Of a stretch of DNA of 39,683 nt, positions 26,323-35,274 are shown piece by piece (position 1 is the first letter of the stretch; each line of letters opens with the position of its first letter). The position numbers and the translations under genes are program-made. The notes below the pieces were generated by a model, which saw only the letters and a list, made by a program, of their open reading frames with translations, searched no databases and was not told the DNA's origin. This stretch comes from Pseudomonadales bacterium. GTDB taxonomy: Bacteria > Pseudomonadota > Gammaproteobacteria > Pseudomonadales > Azotimanducaceae. The DNA is taken from NCBI GenBank assembly GCA_028279305.1, contig JANQOA010000337.1, positions 1-39,683 of the forward strand. Reading direction: 5' to 3'.

Positions 26323-28020
26323 ATGCATCAGTATGATCTAGTCATTCGCGGCGGTAACGTGCTGGACGGCACGGGCACGCCGGCAGCAACCGCGGATGTG
26401 GCGGTGTTGGCGGGCAAAATTGCCGAAGTGGGCCGGATTGAGGGCCGCGGTAAGCGGGAAATAGACGCCCACGGGGCGCTGGTTACGCCCGGGTTTGTAG
26501 ATATCCACACCCACTACGACGGTCAGGCCACCTGGTCAAACCGCATGTCGCCGTCCAGTCATCACGGGGTGACCACCGTGGTGATGGGTAACTGCGGGGT
26601 GGGTTTTGCGCCGGTGCGGCCCACGGACCACGATCTGCTCATTGAACTGATGGAAGGCGTGGAAGATATCCCCGGAGTGGCGCTGCATGAAGGCCTGCCC
26701 TGGGCCTGGGAATCTTTCCCGGATTACATGGACTATCTGGGTGAGCGGCAGTTTGATATGGATCTGGGCGCACAAGTACCCCACGCCGCGCTGCGCGTTT
26801 ATGTCATGGGCCAACGCGGTGCTGACCGCCTGCCCGCCAATGCTGAAGACATCAGCCGGATGCGCGAACTCACGCGGCAAGCCATTGCCGCGGGGGCGCT
26901 GGGTTTTACCAGCTCCCGCACGTTGAATCACCGCAGCTCCCGGGGTGAACCCACACCGTCGCTGACCGCGGAAGCGGATGAGTTAATGGGTTTTGCCGGC
27001 GCCCTTAAAGACGCCGGCCGGGGCGTGATGGAGATGATCTCCGACTTTAACGAACTGGATGAGGAATTCAGCCTGCTGCGCCGCATGGTGCAGCACAGCG
27101 GGCGGCCCATGTCCATTTCGCTGGCCCAGGGGTTGAGTCCCAACGGCTGGAAAAAAATCCTCGGCCGCATCGAAAACGCCAGTACCGAGGGGCTGGTCAT
27201 GCGCGGCCAGGTGGCACCGCGGCCCATTGGGGTGCTGCTGGGCCTGACCACGACGCTATCGCCGTTCACCAGCCGGCCGTCATTTACCGAACTGTCCAAG
27301 CTGGAATTGCCGGCGCAGCTGGCTGCCCTGGCGGAGCCGGAGCGGCGTCAGCGGATTCTGTCCGAACCCGTGGGCGGCGGTTTCCAGAGGCTGTTTCAGA
27401 TCATGGATGAAGGCCGCAAGCTGTGGCTGTTGACGGACCCGCCCAACTACGAACCGGAGCCGGAGGACAGTATGGCGGCCCAGGCCGCGCGCCGCGGCGT
27501 GCCGGTGTGGGAGCACGTATACGATCAATTGCTGGCCAACGATGGGCGGAACATTTTGTATACGCCGTTTGCCAACTATGCGGAAAACAACCTGGAATGC
27601 TGCCGGGAGATGATTCTGCATCAGAATACCGTGATGGGGTTGGGTGATGGCGGTGCCCACGTCGGCACCATCTGTGATGCCAGCTTTATCACCACGCTGT
27701 TCACTCACTGGGGCCGGGACCGGGTGCGCGGCGAGCGCATCGATCTGCCCACCCTGGTCAAGAGCCAGACCCACGACACCGCCCGGGCGGTGGACCTGCA
27801 CGACCGCGGCACCCTGCAGCCCGGCATGAAAGCGGACATCAACGTCATCGACTTTGACAATCTGAAAGTACGGCTGCCGGAAATTGTCCACGACCTGCCC
27901 GCGGGCGGCGCGCGCCTGCAGCAGAAAGCGGACGGTTACCTGGCCACCCTTGTGTCCGGCGAAGTGACGTACCAAGGCGGCGAGTCCACCGACGCGTTGC
28001 CGGGCCGTCTCATCAGGTAA
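26323..28020 (+). CDS. N-acyl-D-amino-acid deacylase-type amidohydrolase
   Basis: A 565-residue amidohydrolase of the D-aminoacylase group. It has the N-terminal beta-sandwich start Y-D-L-V-I-R-G-G, the metal-binding H-T-H-Y-D-G-Q at 61-67, a cysteine metal ligand in G-N-C-G-V-G-F near 90, and G-D-G-G-A-H-V-G near 441 with the catalytic aspartate. Family enzymes remove acyl groups from N-acyl-D-amino acids, but many in soil and marine bacteria have unknown amide substrates. GGGAGG precedes the ATG at 26323 by six bases, so the longer open frame from 26296 was not used. It leads a plus-strand group with a CoA-transferase and symporter. Confidence 0.88.
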   Translation: MHQYDLVIRGGNVLDGTGTPAATADVAVLAGKIAEVGRIEGRGKREIDAHGALVTPGFVDIHTHYDGQATWSNRMSPSSHHGVTTVVMGNCGVGFAPVRPTDHDLLIELMEGVEDIPGVALHEGLPWAWESFPDYMDYLGERQFDMDLGAQVPHAALRVYVMGQRGADRLPANAEDISRMRELTRQAIAAGALGFTSSRTLNHRSSRGEPTPSLTAEADELMGFAGALKDAGRGVMEMISDFNELDEEFSLLRRMVQHSGRPMSISLAQGLSPNGWKKILGRIENASTEGLVMRGQVAPRPIGVLLGLTTTLSPFTSRPSFTELSKLELPAQLAALAEPERRQRILSEPVGGGFQRLFQIMDEGRKLWLLTDPPNYEPEPEDSMAAQAARRGVPVWEHVYDQLLANDGRNILYTPFANYAENNLECCREMILHQNTVMGLGDGGAHVGTICDASFITTLFTHWGRDRVRGERIDLPTLVKSQTHDTARAVDLHDRGTLQPGMKADINVIDFDNLKVRLPEIVHDLPAGGARLQQKADGYLATLVSGEVTYQGGESTDALPGRLIR

Positions 28021-28080
28021 GCACGGCACCGGCCATCGGACCCGCCGCGGCAGCATCTTGGTAGCAGAGGAGAGATTTGT

Positions 28081-29265
28081 GTGGACGGGCCGCTGAACGA
28101 TCTGACCGTACTGGATATGACCATTGCCCGTGCCGGGCCCACCGCGGTGCGGCTGCTGGCGGACTGGGGCGCCAACGTCATTAAGGTGGAACCCCCCAGC
28201 CGCGGTAAAGGCGGCTCGGCTACCGGCGGGCGGCGCGGCCCGGACGAGCAGAATCTGCACCGCAACAAAAAATCGTTGTGCCTGGACCTGAAGAGTGACA
28301 CCGGCCGGGAAGTGTTTTACGAGCTGGTGCCGCAAGCGGATGTGGTGGTGGAGAACTTCCGCAGCGATGTGAAATTCCGTCTGGGCGTGGACTACGAAAC
28401 CCTCAAGGCGCTGAACCCGGCGCTGATTTACGCCAGCATTTCCGGCTTCGGCCAGTCCGGGCCGTATGCCACGCGGCCCGGCGTGGACCAGATCGTGCAG
28501 GGCATGAGCGCGCTGATGTCGGTCACCGGCGACCCGGGCCAGGGCCCCATGCGGGTAGGGGTGGCCATCAGTGACACGTCCGCCGGCATGTTTCTGGGCC
28601 AGGGGATCCTGCTGGCGCTGTTGCACCGCCAGCGTACCGGCGAAGGGCAGTGGGTACACACCTCGCTGCTGGAAGCGATGATGAACAAGCTGGATTTCCA
28701 GGGTGCCCGCTATACCATGCGCGGCGAAGTGGCCGGGCAGCAGGGTAACGACCATCCCACCCAGGTACCCATGGGTATGTTTGAAGCGGCCGACGGGTAC
28801 GTCAACATTGCCGCTTTTGGCGAGGTGATGTGGCAGCGTTTTTGTGAAGCGCTGGGTGCTGATGCACTGTTTGCGCATCCGGATTACCAATCGTCGCGCG
28901 CCCGCGGCCAGGCGCGGGGGCAGATCAAGGAAGATATGAATGCGGTTACCCGGGCGTTCACCGTGGCTGAACTGGAGCAGCGGTTGAACCGGGCGGGGGT
29001 GCCCTGCGGCGCCATCCAGACCATTGGCGAGGCGTTTGAAAGCGAGCAGGTGAAACACCTGCAGATGGCCAAACCGGCTCCCCATGCGGAGCTGGGGGAT
29101 GTCAACCTGGTGCGTTCACCCATTAACCTGTCCGCCTTCCCCCATCCCCAACGGTTCGACAATGCAGCGCCGGATGCCGGCGCGGATTCAGCACGGGTGC
29201 TGGCGGCTATGGGATTGGCTGAGCAGCGCATCGAAGCCCTGCTGGCAGCCGGTGTCATTACCTGA
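28081..29265 (+). CDS. CaiB/BaiF family CoA-transferase
   Basis: A 394-residue class III CoA-transferase, which moves CoA between carboxylic acids through an enzyme-bound anhydride. The family start L-N-D-L-T-V-L-D-M and D-W-G-A-N-V-I-K-V-E-P-P are present, together with R-N-K-K-S-L-C-L-D-L, and the catalytic aspartate lies in A-I-S-D-T-S-A-G near 165. The GTG start has a strong GAGGAGAG site seven bases upstream. The symporter gene follows after 12 bases, indicating co-transcription. The acid that is activated is unknown. Confidence 0.93.
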   Translation: MDGPLNDLTVLDMTIARAGPTAVRLLADWGANVIKVEPPSRGKGGSATGGRRGPDEQNLHRNKKSLCLDLKSDTGREVFYELVPQADVVVENFRSDVKFRLGVDYETLKALNPALIYASISGFGQSGPYATRPGVDQIVQGMSALMSVTGDPGQGPMRVGVAISDTSAGMFLGQGILLALLHRQRTGEGQWVHTSLLEAMMNKLDFQGARYTMRGEVAGQQGNDHPTQVPMGMFEAADGYVNIAAFGEVMWQRFCEALGADALFAHPDYQSSRARGQARGQIKEDMNAVTRAFTVAELEQRLNRAGVPCGAIQTIGEAFESEQVKHLQMAKPAPHAELGDVNLVRSPINLSAFPHPQRFDNAAPDAGADSARVLAAMGLAEQRIEALLAAGVIT

Positions 29266-29277
29266 AGTGAGCGTGCC

Positions 29278-30591
29278 ATGCCGCTGAGATCTGTGGTCGG
29301 GTATGCCGTGGGTGACTTCGGCATAAACCTTTATTTTATTTCCGTCATGACTTTCCTGTTGTACTTCTACACGGACGTCATGGGGTTAAGTGCGGTGGCC
29401 GCCGGCGGGGTGTTTTTTGTGGCGCGAATTCTTGATGCGGTCACCGACCCGATTGTGGGCGCCATCGCGGAACGCACGCGCAGCCGCTGGGGCCGCATGC
29501 GGCCGTACCTGTTGTTCGGCGCCATCCCGCTGGCACTGATCAGCATTGCCACTTTTACGGTACCGGACCTGGATGCAACCGGTAAGCTGATCTGGGCGTA
29601 TACCACCTATATTCTGTTTGGCCTGATTTATACCGTGGTGACGATTCCTTACGCTACGCTCACCGCCTCGCTGACCGACGACTACGCGGAGCGCACCCGG
29701 CTGTCCACGTTCCGGATTGGCTTTGCCTTTGCCGGCGGCTTCCTCGTCTCGGTCGGCACCATGCCGTTTGTTGGCATGTTTGAGGATGAAGCTGCCGGTT
29801 TTCAGATGCTGATGGTGGTATTTGCGGTGCTCGCCACCCTGCTGCTGCTGACCACTTACCGGTCCAGCCGGGAGGTGGTGCAACCGGTAGCCCAGCGTAA
29901 ACCGTCGCTGGCGGAAAGTGCCCGGGCCATCTTCCGCAACCCGCCGCTGCTGGTGGTGATCGGTATCTTCTGTTGCGGCATGTTGGGGTTTACCGTACGC
30001 CAGGCCACCACCGCCTACTTTTTTATCTATAACGTCGGTGATCCCAGCCTGATTTCCTGGTTTTTCGGCAGCACCCTGGGCGCCATGCTGATCGGCATCT
30101 GGTGGGTACCCGTGCTGGCGGAGAGATACGGCAAGGCCGGCGCCACCCGCATTGGCGCATATCTGGGAATTGCCGCCTGCATCGGCTTCTACTTTACGGC
30201 CTACGACAATGTTACCGGTATCTTCTTCTGGGGCTGTCTGGTAGCGCTGGGCGGCACACCGGTGGCGGTGCTGGGCTGGGCCATGATCCCGGACACCGTG
30301 GAGTATGCGCAGCTGCATCACGGCGTGCGGGCCGACGGCGCGATTTTCTCCACCGCCAGCTTTTTTCAGAAACTGGCCAAGACAATCGGCGGTGCCGGCG
30401 TTGCTTTTATCCTCGGGCTGGCCGGTTATGTGGCCAACCAGCCGCAGACCGCGGAGGTGCAGCAGAGTATCCACGCCATGCTGACGTTACTGCCCATGGC
30501 TATCATGATTGTGCTGGTGGTGCTGACTCACATTTACACCCTGGACCGCAGCAATCACGCCCGCATCGTGGAACAGCTGCAGGAGTCCTAG
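29278..30591 (+). CDS. GPH-family (MelB-like) cation symporter
   Basis: A 437-residue MFS_2 protein with 12 hydrophobic helices. Family features are Y-A-V-G-D-F-G near the N-terminus, A-R-I-L-D-A-V-T-D-P-I-V-G with acidic residues of helix 2, R-S-R-W-G-R-M-R-P-Y-L-L-F in the loop 2-3, and P-Y-A-T-L-T-A-S-L-T-D-D-Y near 120. Relatives carry sugars, glucuronides or other small molecules with Na+ or H+. It is in an operon with the CaiB/BaiF gene, so its cargo may be the acid that this enzyme converts to a CoA ester (inference). Confidence 0.92.
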   Translation: MPLRSVVGYAVGDFGINLYFISVMTFLLYFYTDVMGLSAVAAGGVFFVARILDAVTDPIVGAIAERTRSRWGRMRPYLLFGAIPLALISIATFTVPDLDATGKLIWAYTTYILFGLIYTVVTIPYATLTASLTDDYAERTRLSTFRIGFAFAGGFLVSVGTMPFVGMFEDEAAGFQMLMVVFAVLATLLLLTTYRSSREVVQPVAQRKPSLAESARAIFRNPPLLVVIGIFCCGMLGFTVRQATTAYFFIYNVGDPSLISWFFGSTLGAMLIGIWWVPVLAERYGKAGATRIGAYLGIAACIGFYFTAYDNVTGIFFWGCLVALGGTPVAVLGWAMIPDTVEYAQLHHGVRADGAIFSTASFFQKLAKTIGGAGVAFILGLAGYVANQPQTAEVQQSIHAMLTLLPMAIMIVLVVLTHIYTLDRSNHARIVEQLQES

Positions 30592-30613
30592 CCGGCGGCC
30601 GGCCTTGCTTACG

Positions 30614-31555
30614 CTAGCGCTTGCTGTCCAGCAGAGCGTCGAGACGGCTGCGGATGTCTGTTTCGTGATCCTGCCGCAGCCATTCCTGCAGCAACATGCT
30701 GATGGTCATGCTGACCGCCATGGGGTCGTCGAACATAAGGTGATGATAGGTCCCCGGCAAGGTCACCCGCGGTATTCTGCCGCCGGTAATTTCAGCCATG
30801 TGGTCAGCGTACAGGGCCCCCTCATCTTCACTGTTTTCTCCCAGCATCAAGGCGCTGCGGCAGGGCATGGCGGCAAATTTGTCACGCTGGTCCATACCCA
30901 TCTCAAGGTGGTCGAACAGGGCGGGATCAAATTTCCAGGTCCAGCCGCCGTCCACCTGCTTCAAACCGTATTCCGCCATGTGCCGCAGCACCGCCGGATG
31001 TACGCCGGGTTGTTCGGGGATCAGGCGGAAACGCCCCAGCGCGGTGGCCTGATCCTCATATACGCGCAGCTTGCGGCCGGGCTGCACGCCTTCACGCTCA
31101 GCCCGCATACCCCATTCCAGGTACACCTCCGGAGGTGCCGTGGTGAAGTCCATAAACAGGACGCCGCCGAGTTGGCCGCCGTAGTGGTGGCCGGTTTCCA
31201 GCGCCACAAAACCGCCAAAACTGTGGCCGACAACAAACGGCCGCGGACCCAGTTTCGCCGCCTCACACACCGCCCACACCTCTTCAGCAAACTGTTGGCC
31301 GCTGTAGCGCGGCCGCCAGTCGCTGTCGCCGTTACCGGACAGATCCAGGGCAGCGACGCGGAAATGTTCAGCCAGAAAGGGCGCGGTGAATCGCCACCAT
31401 TCCAGGTGGGCGTTGCTGCCGTGGATCAACACCACTCCCGGCCGGCCTGGTTCACCCCAGGTTTCATAGACGATGTTGGCGCCGTCCACCGCCACCGAGG
31501 CGGAGGTGGAAGGCACGTCCAGGGCACGCTGAAACCAGAACGGCAGATCGGACAT
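30614..31555 (-). CDS. Alpha/beta hydrolase
   Basis: A 313-residue alpha/beta hydrolase. The oxyanion motif is V-L-I-H-G-S-N-A-H near 43, and the nucleophile elbow is G-H-S-F-G-G near 110 with the serine in the centre. A late histidine occurs in G-T-Y-H-H-L-M. L-D-L-S-G-N-G-D-S is typical of epoxide hydrolase and haloalkane or ester hydrolase-like members. The exact activity is unknown. It is the only minus-strand gene inside the 26.3-34.0 kb group, and it is divergent from the CPXCG gene at 31621. Confidence 0.88.
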   Translation of the reverse strand: MSDLPFWFQRALDVPSTSASVAVDGANIVYETWGEPGRPGVVLIHGSNAHLEWWRFTAPFLAEHFRVAALDLSGNGDSDWRPRYSGQQFAEEVWAVCEAAKLGPRPFVVGHSFGGFVALETGHHYGGQLGGVLFMDFTTAPPEVYLEWGMRAEREGVQPGRKLRVYEDQATALGRFRLIPEQPGVHPAVLRHMAEYGLKQVDGGWTWKFDPALFDHLEMGMDQRDKFAAMPCRSALMLGENSEDEGALYADHMAEITGGRIPRVTLPGTYHHLMFDDPMAVSMTISMLLQEWLRQDHETDIRSRLDALLDSKR

Positions 31556-31620
31556 ACGGGGGCCTTATCTTTGCAAACCCGGCACACTAACATGTCTTTG
31601 TTTAATACGCAGGGGTTGCC

Positions 31621-31842
31621 ATGCAGTTGTCTACTTCCACAGCCGCCATCAGTTGCCCCTATTGCGGCGAAGGATTTGAGATTGTGGTGGACCCCAGCGT
31701 CGCCGAGCAGGCGTATGTGGAGGACTGTTACGTCTGCTGCCGGCCGATACACCTGCAGGTTCTGATCGGCGAAGAATGGGCGCAGCCGGGCGGCCCGGCG
31801 GAGTGCGTTACGGTGGTCGCGCGCAGCGAAAACGAGTGCTAA
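31621..31842 (+). CDS. CPXCG motif-containing cysteine-rich protein
   Basis: A 73-residue protein with a C-P-Y-C-G motif at 14-18 and a second pair D-C-Y-V-C-C-R-P near 38-45, together a likely zinc ribbon. It matches the small CPXCG family common in gammaproteobacteria, whose function is unknown. The ATG follows AGGGG with a short spacing. The next gene begins 38 bases later. Confidence 0.9.
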   Translation: MQLSTSTAAISCPYCGEGFEIVVDPSVAEQAYVEDCYVCCRPIHLQVLIGEEWAQPGGPAECVTVVARSENEC

Positions 31843-31880
31843 CTTAGGCGCGCAAATTTCTGGGTGTATCAGGGAGCATT

Positions 31881-33080
31881 GTGGAACATTTACTGGAAGA
31901 CATCACGGTGGTGGATGCCGCCACCTATCTGGCGGGGCCGGGTGCCGCCACCATTCTGGCCGACTACGGGGCAAACGTGATCAAGATCGAGCCGCCGGGC
32001 GGTGACGGTTACCGCAAACTGGTGGGTGCCCATCCGGTGCCGTACCACTGGCTGCTGACCTCGCGCAACAAACGCAGCCTGTGTCTGGACCTGGGTAAAG
32101 ATGCCGGCCGCCAACTGTTACACCAACTGGTGGCGCGGGCTGATGTCTTCACTACCAACTTTCTCAAGAGCCAGCTCAACCGCTACCAGGTGGACTACGA
32201 CACCCTCAGGGCCCTCAACCCGCGGCTGATTTACGCCCACATCAGCGGTTACGGCACCGAAGGTGAAGAGGCGGACCGCCGCGCGTTTGACGTCACCGGC
32301 TGGTGGGCGCGTTCGGGCATCATGGAGTTTGTCCGCGCACTCGGACAGACCCCTCTGCCGATGGCACCGGGGATGGGTGACCACTGTACCGCCACGGCTT
32401 TTTTCGGTTGCATCATGACCGGCCTGTACCGCCGCGAAAAGACCGGTGAAGGTTCGTTTGTGTCCACCTCGCTGGCGGCCAACGGCGTATGGGCGAACGG
32501 CATGGCCCTGCAGGGGGTCGTGGCGGGTAACAACGTCGGCACGTACCGGCAGAAGAAAGGCTGGCCCAACCCCTTTACCGACTGTTATGAATGTAAAGAC
32601 GGGGCTTATCTGGTGCTGGCGGTGATTAATACTGCGCGGGAATACCCGCAGCTGGTGGAAGCCCTGGACTGTCCTCACTGGCTGCAGGACCCGCGCTTTG
32701 CGGACATCAGCCAGGTGATGAAACACCGCCCGGAATTCCGCCTGGCCATGGCTGAAGGGTTCGCCAAATTTACCTACGGCGAGGCCAGCGCGCGCTTGCA
32801 GCAGGCCGGGGTCACACACGGCGCGGTGCAGCCCATGGCGGACGTGCTGCAGGATCAGCAGATGCGCGCTAACGGCATTGTGCTGGAAACCGGCGATACC
32901 GGTGAGGGTTACGAGCTGACCATCAGCAGCCCCATAAACGTGCGGGAAGCGCCGAAAAAGGCGCCCCGGCGGGCGCCGGAGGTGGGTGCGGACACCCTGG
33001 ACATTCTGCGCGAGATGGATTTTGACGAACCGTACCTGCAGCAGCTGCTGGCCGCTGAGGTCATTTTTGACCATAAGTAA
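31881..33080 (+). CDS. CaiB/BaiF family CoA-transferase (second copy)
   Basis: A 399-residue class III CoA-transferase, a distinct paralogue of the protein at 28081. It has T-V-V-D-A-A-T-Y-L-A-G-P-G at the N-terminus, D-Y-G-A-N-V-I-K-I-E-P-P, R-N-K-R-S-L-C-L-D-L, and G-M-G-D-H-C-T-A-T near 165 with the catalytic aspartate. The G-W-W-A-R-S-G-I segment differs from the first copy, suggesting another acid substrate. The GTG start has a GGGAG site. It is followed by the luciferase-like oxidoreductase after 55 bases, so the two may act in one pathway. Confidence 0.92.
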   Translation: MEHLLEDITVVDAATYLAGPGAATILADYGANVIKIEPPGGDGYRKLVGAHPVPYHWLLTSRNKRSLCLDLGKDAGRQLLHQLVARADVFTTNFLKSQLNRYQVDYDTLRALNPRLIYAHISGYGTEGEEADRRAFDVTGWWARSGIMEFVRALGQTPLPMAPGMGDHCTATAFFGCIMTGLYRREKTGEGSFVSTSLAANGVWANGMALQGVVAGNNVGTYRQKKGWPNPFTDCYECKDGAYLVLAVINTAREYPQLVEALDCPHWLQDPRFADISQVMKHRPEFRLAMAEGFAKFTYGEASARLQQAGVTHGAVQPMADVLQDQQMRANGIVLETGDTGEGYELTISSPINVREAPKKAPRRAPEVGADTLDILREMDFDEPYLQQLLAAEVIFDHK

Positions 33081-33135
33081 AAAGTCTGTCCCGGGCTGCT
33101 GATGGGCGCCGGGGAAAGATGAGAGGGAGGGAAAG

Positions 33136-34014
33136 ATGAAACTGGGTATACATGCGGGGCCTCAGGACCTGTCCATGGACGAGCTGAAACGGCTGTGGAA
33201 AACCGGCGACGAGCAGGGGTTTCACTGGGTCTCGGTGTGGGATCACTTTTATGCCAACCCGCTGCAGGACCGCGCCAACCCCTGTTTTGAGGGGGTGGCC
33301 GCCATGTCCGGGCTGGCCGCCAGTACCCGCAACGTGCGGGTTGGCTGTCTGGTGTTCTGCGCCCTGTTCCGCAATCCGGGGGTGCTGGCTAAAGCCGGCG
33401 TGACCATCGACCATCTTTCCGGCGGCCGTGCGGACATGGGTATCGGGGCGGGCTGGTTTGAAGAAGAGTTCCGCGAATTTGGTTACGGCTTTCCGCCGTT
33501 GGGCCGTCGTTTTGATCAACTGGAAGAGGCCCTGACCATCATCAGAACCCTGTGGTCCGGAGAGGAAGTGCAGTTCAAGGGTAAATACTACGATATGCAG
33601 GGGGCGGTCTGCAGTCCGGCGCCGCTGGGTTTGCGCCTGTGGATCGGCGGCCGGGGCAAACAGCGCACCATCGACCTGGCGGCCCGCTTTGCGGATGGCT
33701 TCAACATGCCCTATGTATCACCGGACGTCGCCCGCGACCGCCTGCAGCGCCTGGCCCGGGCCTGTGAACAACACGGGCGCGATGCAGCGGAACTGGACAC
33801 CAGCGTGAACCTCGGCTTTTACATGAATTCCGAACGCACGCCGGATATCAACCCGGAAGGGTCTTTGACGGGCAGTGTGCAAGAGGCGGTGGATACCATC
33901 GGGCAGTTCCGGGACCTGGGCATTCAGGGCATCAATATTGCGTTCAGGCCGCCGGTGGACTGGGACAACCTGCAGCTTTACATCGAAGAGGTGATGCCTC
34001 ACTTTAAGGCGTAG
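33136..34014 (+). CDS. LLM class oxidoreductase, F420-type group
   Basis: A 292-residue luciferase-like TIM-barrel protein. It has V-W-D-H-F-Y near 35, G-L-A-A-S-T-R-N-V-R-V-G near 56, D-H-L-S-G-G-R-A-D-M-G-I-G-A-G-W near 95, and L-W-I-G-G-R-G near 172. The S-G-G-R and G-A-G-W pattern is shared by F420-dependent and FMN-dependent members, so the cofactor is undecided; gammaproteobacteria usually rely on FMN. It is a different subfamily from the protein at 20009. GGGAGGGAAAG precedes the ATG. Confidence 0.87.
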   Translation: MKLGIHAGPQDLSMDELKRLWKTGDEQGFHWVSVWDHFYANPLQDRANPCFEGVAAMSGLAASTRNVRVGCLVFCALFRNPGVLAKAGVTIDHLSGGRADMGIGAGWFEEEFREFGYGFPPLGRRFDQLEEALTIIRTLWSGEEVQFKGKYYDMQGAVCSPAPLGLRLWIGGRGKQRTIDLAARFADGFNMPYVSPDVARDRLQRLARACEQHGRDAAELDTSVNLGFYMNSERTPDINPEGSLTGSVQEAVDTIGQFRDLGIQGINIAFRPPVDWDNLQLYIEEVMPHFKA

Positions 34015-34045
34015 CCTGTTCAGGCTCACCCATTCAGGCTCACAG

Positions 34046-35272
34046 CTAGTCCTGCAGCGGCGAAAAACCCTCAGCGGCGGTTTGCAGGTTGATATCGAAC
34101 CAGGCGCCGTGGCGGGTCTGAAACGGCAGGCGGAACGTACATACCGGGGTTGATTCCGGCCGGCGGCCGGCGGCAAAACCCGCCTCCAGTTCCAGTTTGC
34201 CGCGTGCCCCCGCCGCTAAGGTCAGCGGTTCGATCATCTGCGGTTTAAACGCCCAGCGCTCATCTGCGGAGCTGCAGGTGACAAACAGCTGAACTTCGCG
34301 CCGGCTGGTGTTGCGCAGCGGGATCTGCAGTGAGTAGCTGCCGTCCCCGCCGGCGGCGCGCAGATTGACCGTGGCCGGCAGCAGGTTGCGTTTCAATTCA
34401 AACAGGTCGTAGTTGTCTTCGGGGAAAACGTAGTCCCGGGGTTTAACCGCATCCGCTTCGATCACCGCTACATCCACCTCCGCGCCGCGCACTGACACCT
34501 GCAGCAGGTGACGGAAACCGCCGATCTGCGGCAGGTCGTGAATTGAGTCGCCGGTGGCGTTGGTCATGGAATAGTGGATGCCGTCTTTCAGCACGTGGTG
34601 GTAGTGGTGATGATGGCCGTAGAAAACGTGTCCAACGTTATGTTTTACAAACAGTTTATGTAGCGAATCGAAATTGCGCATCAGCAGCGGCGGGCGGTGC
34701 ATGAAGACAAATTTGTGTTCCGCGTCACTGGCTGCCAGGGTCTCCTCGAGCCAGCGCCGCTGGTCGCCGGCAATACGGTTGGGGGCCCCTGCCGCGTCGC
34801 TGTTCAAACCCACCAGCAGGGCGTTTTTGTAACGGAACGCAAAGTGCAGCGGCCCCCACCGCTCAACAAACAACGCTTCCAGCCGCGGATCCGGCTGCTT
34901 GTCGCCGTTGTAGAGGTCGTGGTTGCCGGGCACGGGGAAGTAGCGGATGGGACCCAGCGGTCCAATCTGCCGGGCGAAACGCTGCCATTCCCGGCGGATG
35001 ACATCCAGGTTGCTGTTGTAACCGTCGATCAAGTCACCCACCTGGATGACAAAAGCGGGCCGCAGGCGCCGGGTCTGGTCGATAATCCGGTTGAAGATGG
35101 CGGGACTGTCGAACTGGGCGTCACCCAGCACCACAAAGTGAAACTCGTCCGCTTCCTCCCGGGGCGGATCCAGCGGCGCGGCATGACCCGGCGGGAGCCA
35201 CAGCGGCAGCGTCAGGCAGCAGGCCCAGATACGAAACCATTGCCGTGCGCAGAGCTGGCGCCGGCGGCGCAT
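34046..35272 (-). CDS. Metallophosphoesterase, exported
   Basis: A 408-residue calcineurin-like phosphoesterase with a twin-Arg-rich, hydrophobic N-terminus ending in G-H-A-A-P that looks like a signal peptide. The metal-binding motifs are in order: L-G-D-A-Q-F-D, V-G-D-L-I-D-G, G-N-H-D-L-Y, M-H-R-P-P, and the histidine-rich G-H-H-H-H-Y-H-H near 190. A C-terminal beta-rich domain of about 130 residues follows. The substrate is unknown. ATG at 35272 lies just after the dipeptidase stop; an in-frame GTG at 35287 would give five more residues. Confidence 0.86.
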   Translation of the reverse strand: MRRRRQLCARQWFRIWACCLTLPLWLPPGHAAPLDPPREEADEFHFVVLGDAQFDSPAIFNRIIDQTRRLRPAFVIQVGDLIDGYNSNLDVIRREWQRFARQIGPLGPIRYFPVPGNHDLYNGDKQPDPRLEALFVERWGPLHFAFRYKNALLVGLNSDAAGAPNRIAGDQRRWLEETLAASDAEHKFVFMHRPPLLMRNFDSLHKLFVKHNVGHVFYGHHHHYHHVLKDGIHYSMTNATGDSIHDLPQIGGFRHLLQVSVRGAEVDVAVIEADAVKPRDYVFPEDNYDLFELKRNLLPATVNLRAAGGDGSYSLQIPLRNTSRREVQLFVTCSSADERWAFKPQMIEPLTLAAGARGKLELEAGFAAGRRPESTPVCTFRLPFQTRHGAWFDINLQTAAEGFSPLQD

Positions 35273-35274
35273 AC

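Noticed and set aside
27280..29085. A 601-residue open frame on the minus strand
   Set aside because: It runs antisense through the well-supported amidohydrolase and CaiB/BaiF genes and is rich in His, Arg, Gln and Pro, as expected for a shadow frame in GC-rich DNA.
30605..31765. A 386-residue open frame on the plus strand opposite the alpha/beta hydrolase
   Set aside because: The minus strand carries a catalytic G-H-S-F-G-G hydrolase, and the CPXCG gene overlaps the end of this frame. The plus-strand product is His/Gln/Gly-rich without a fold signature.
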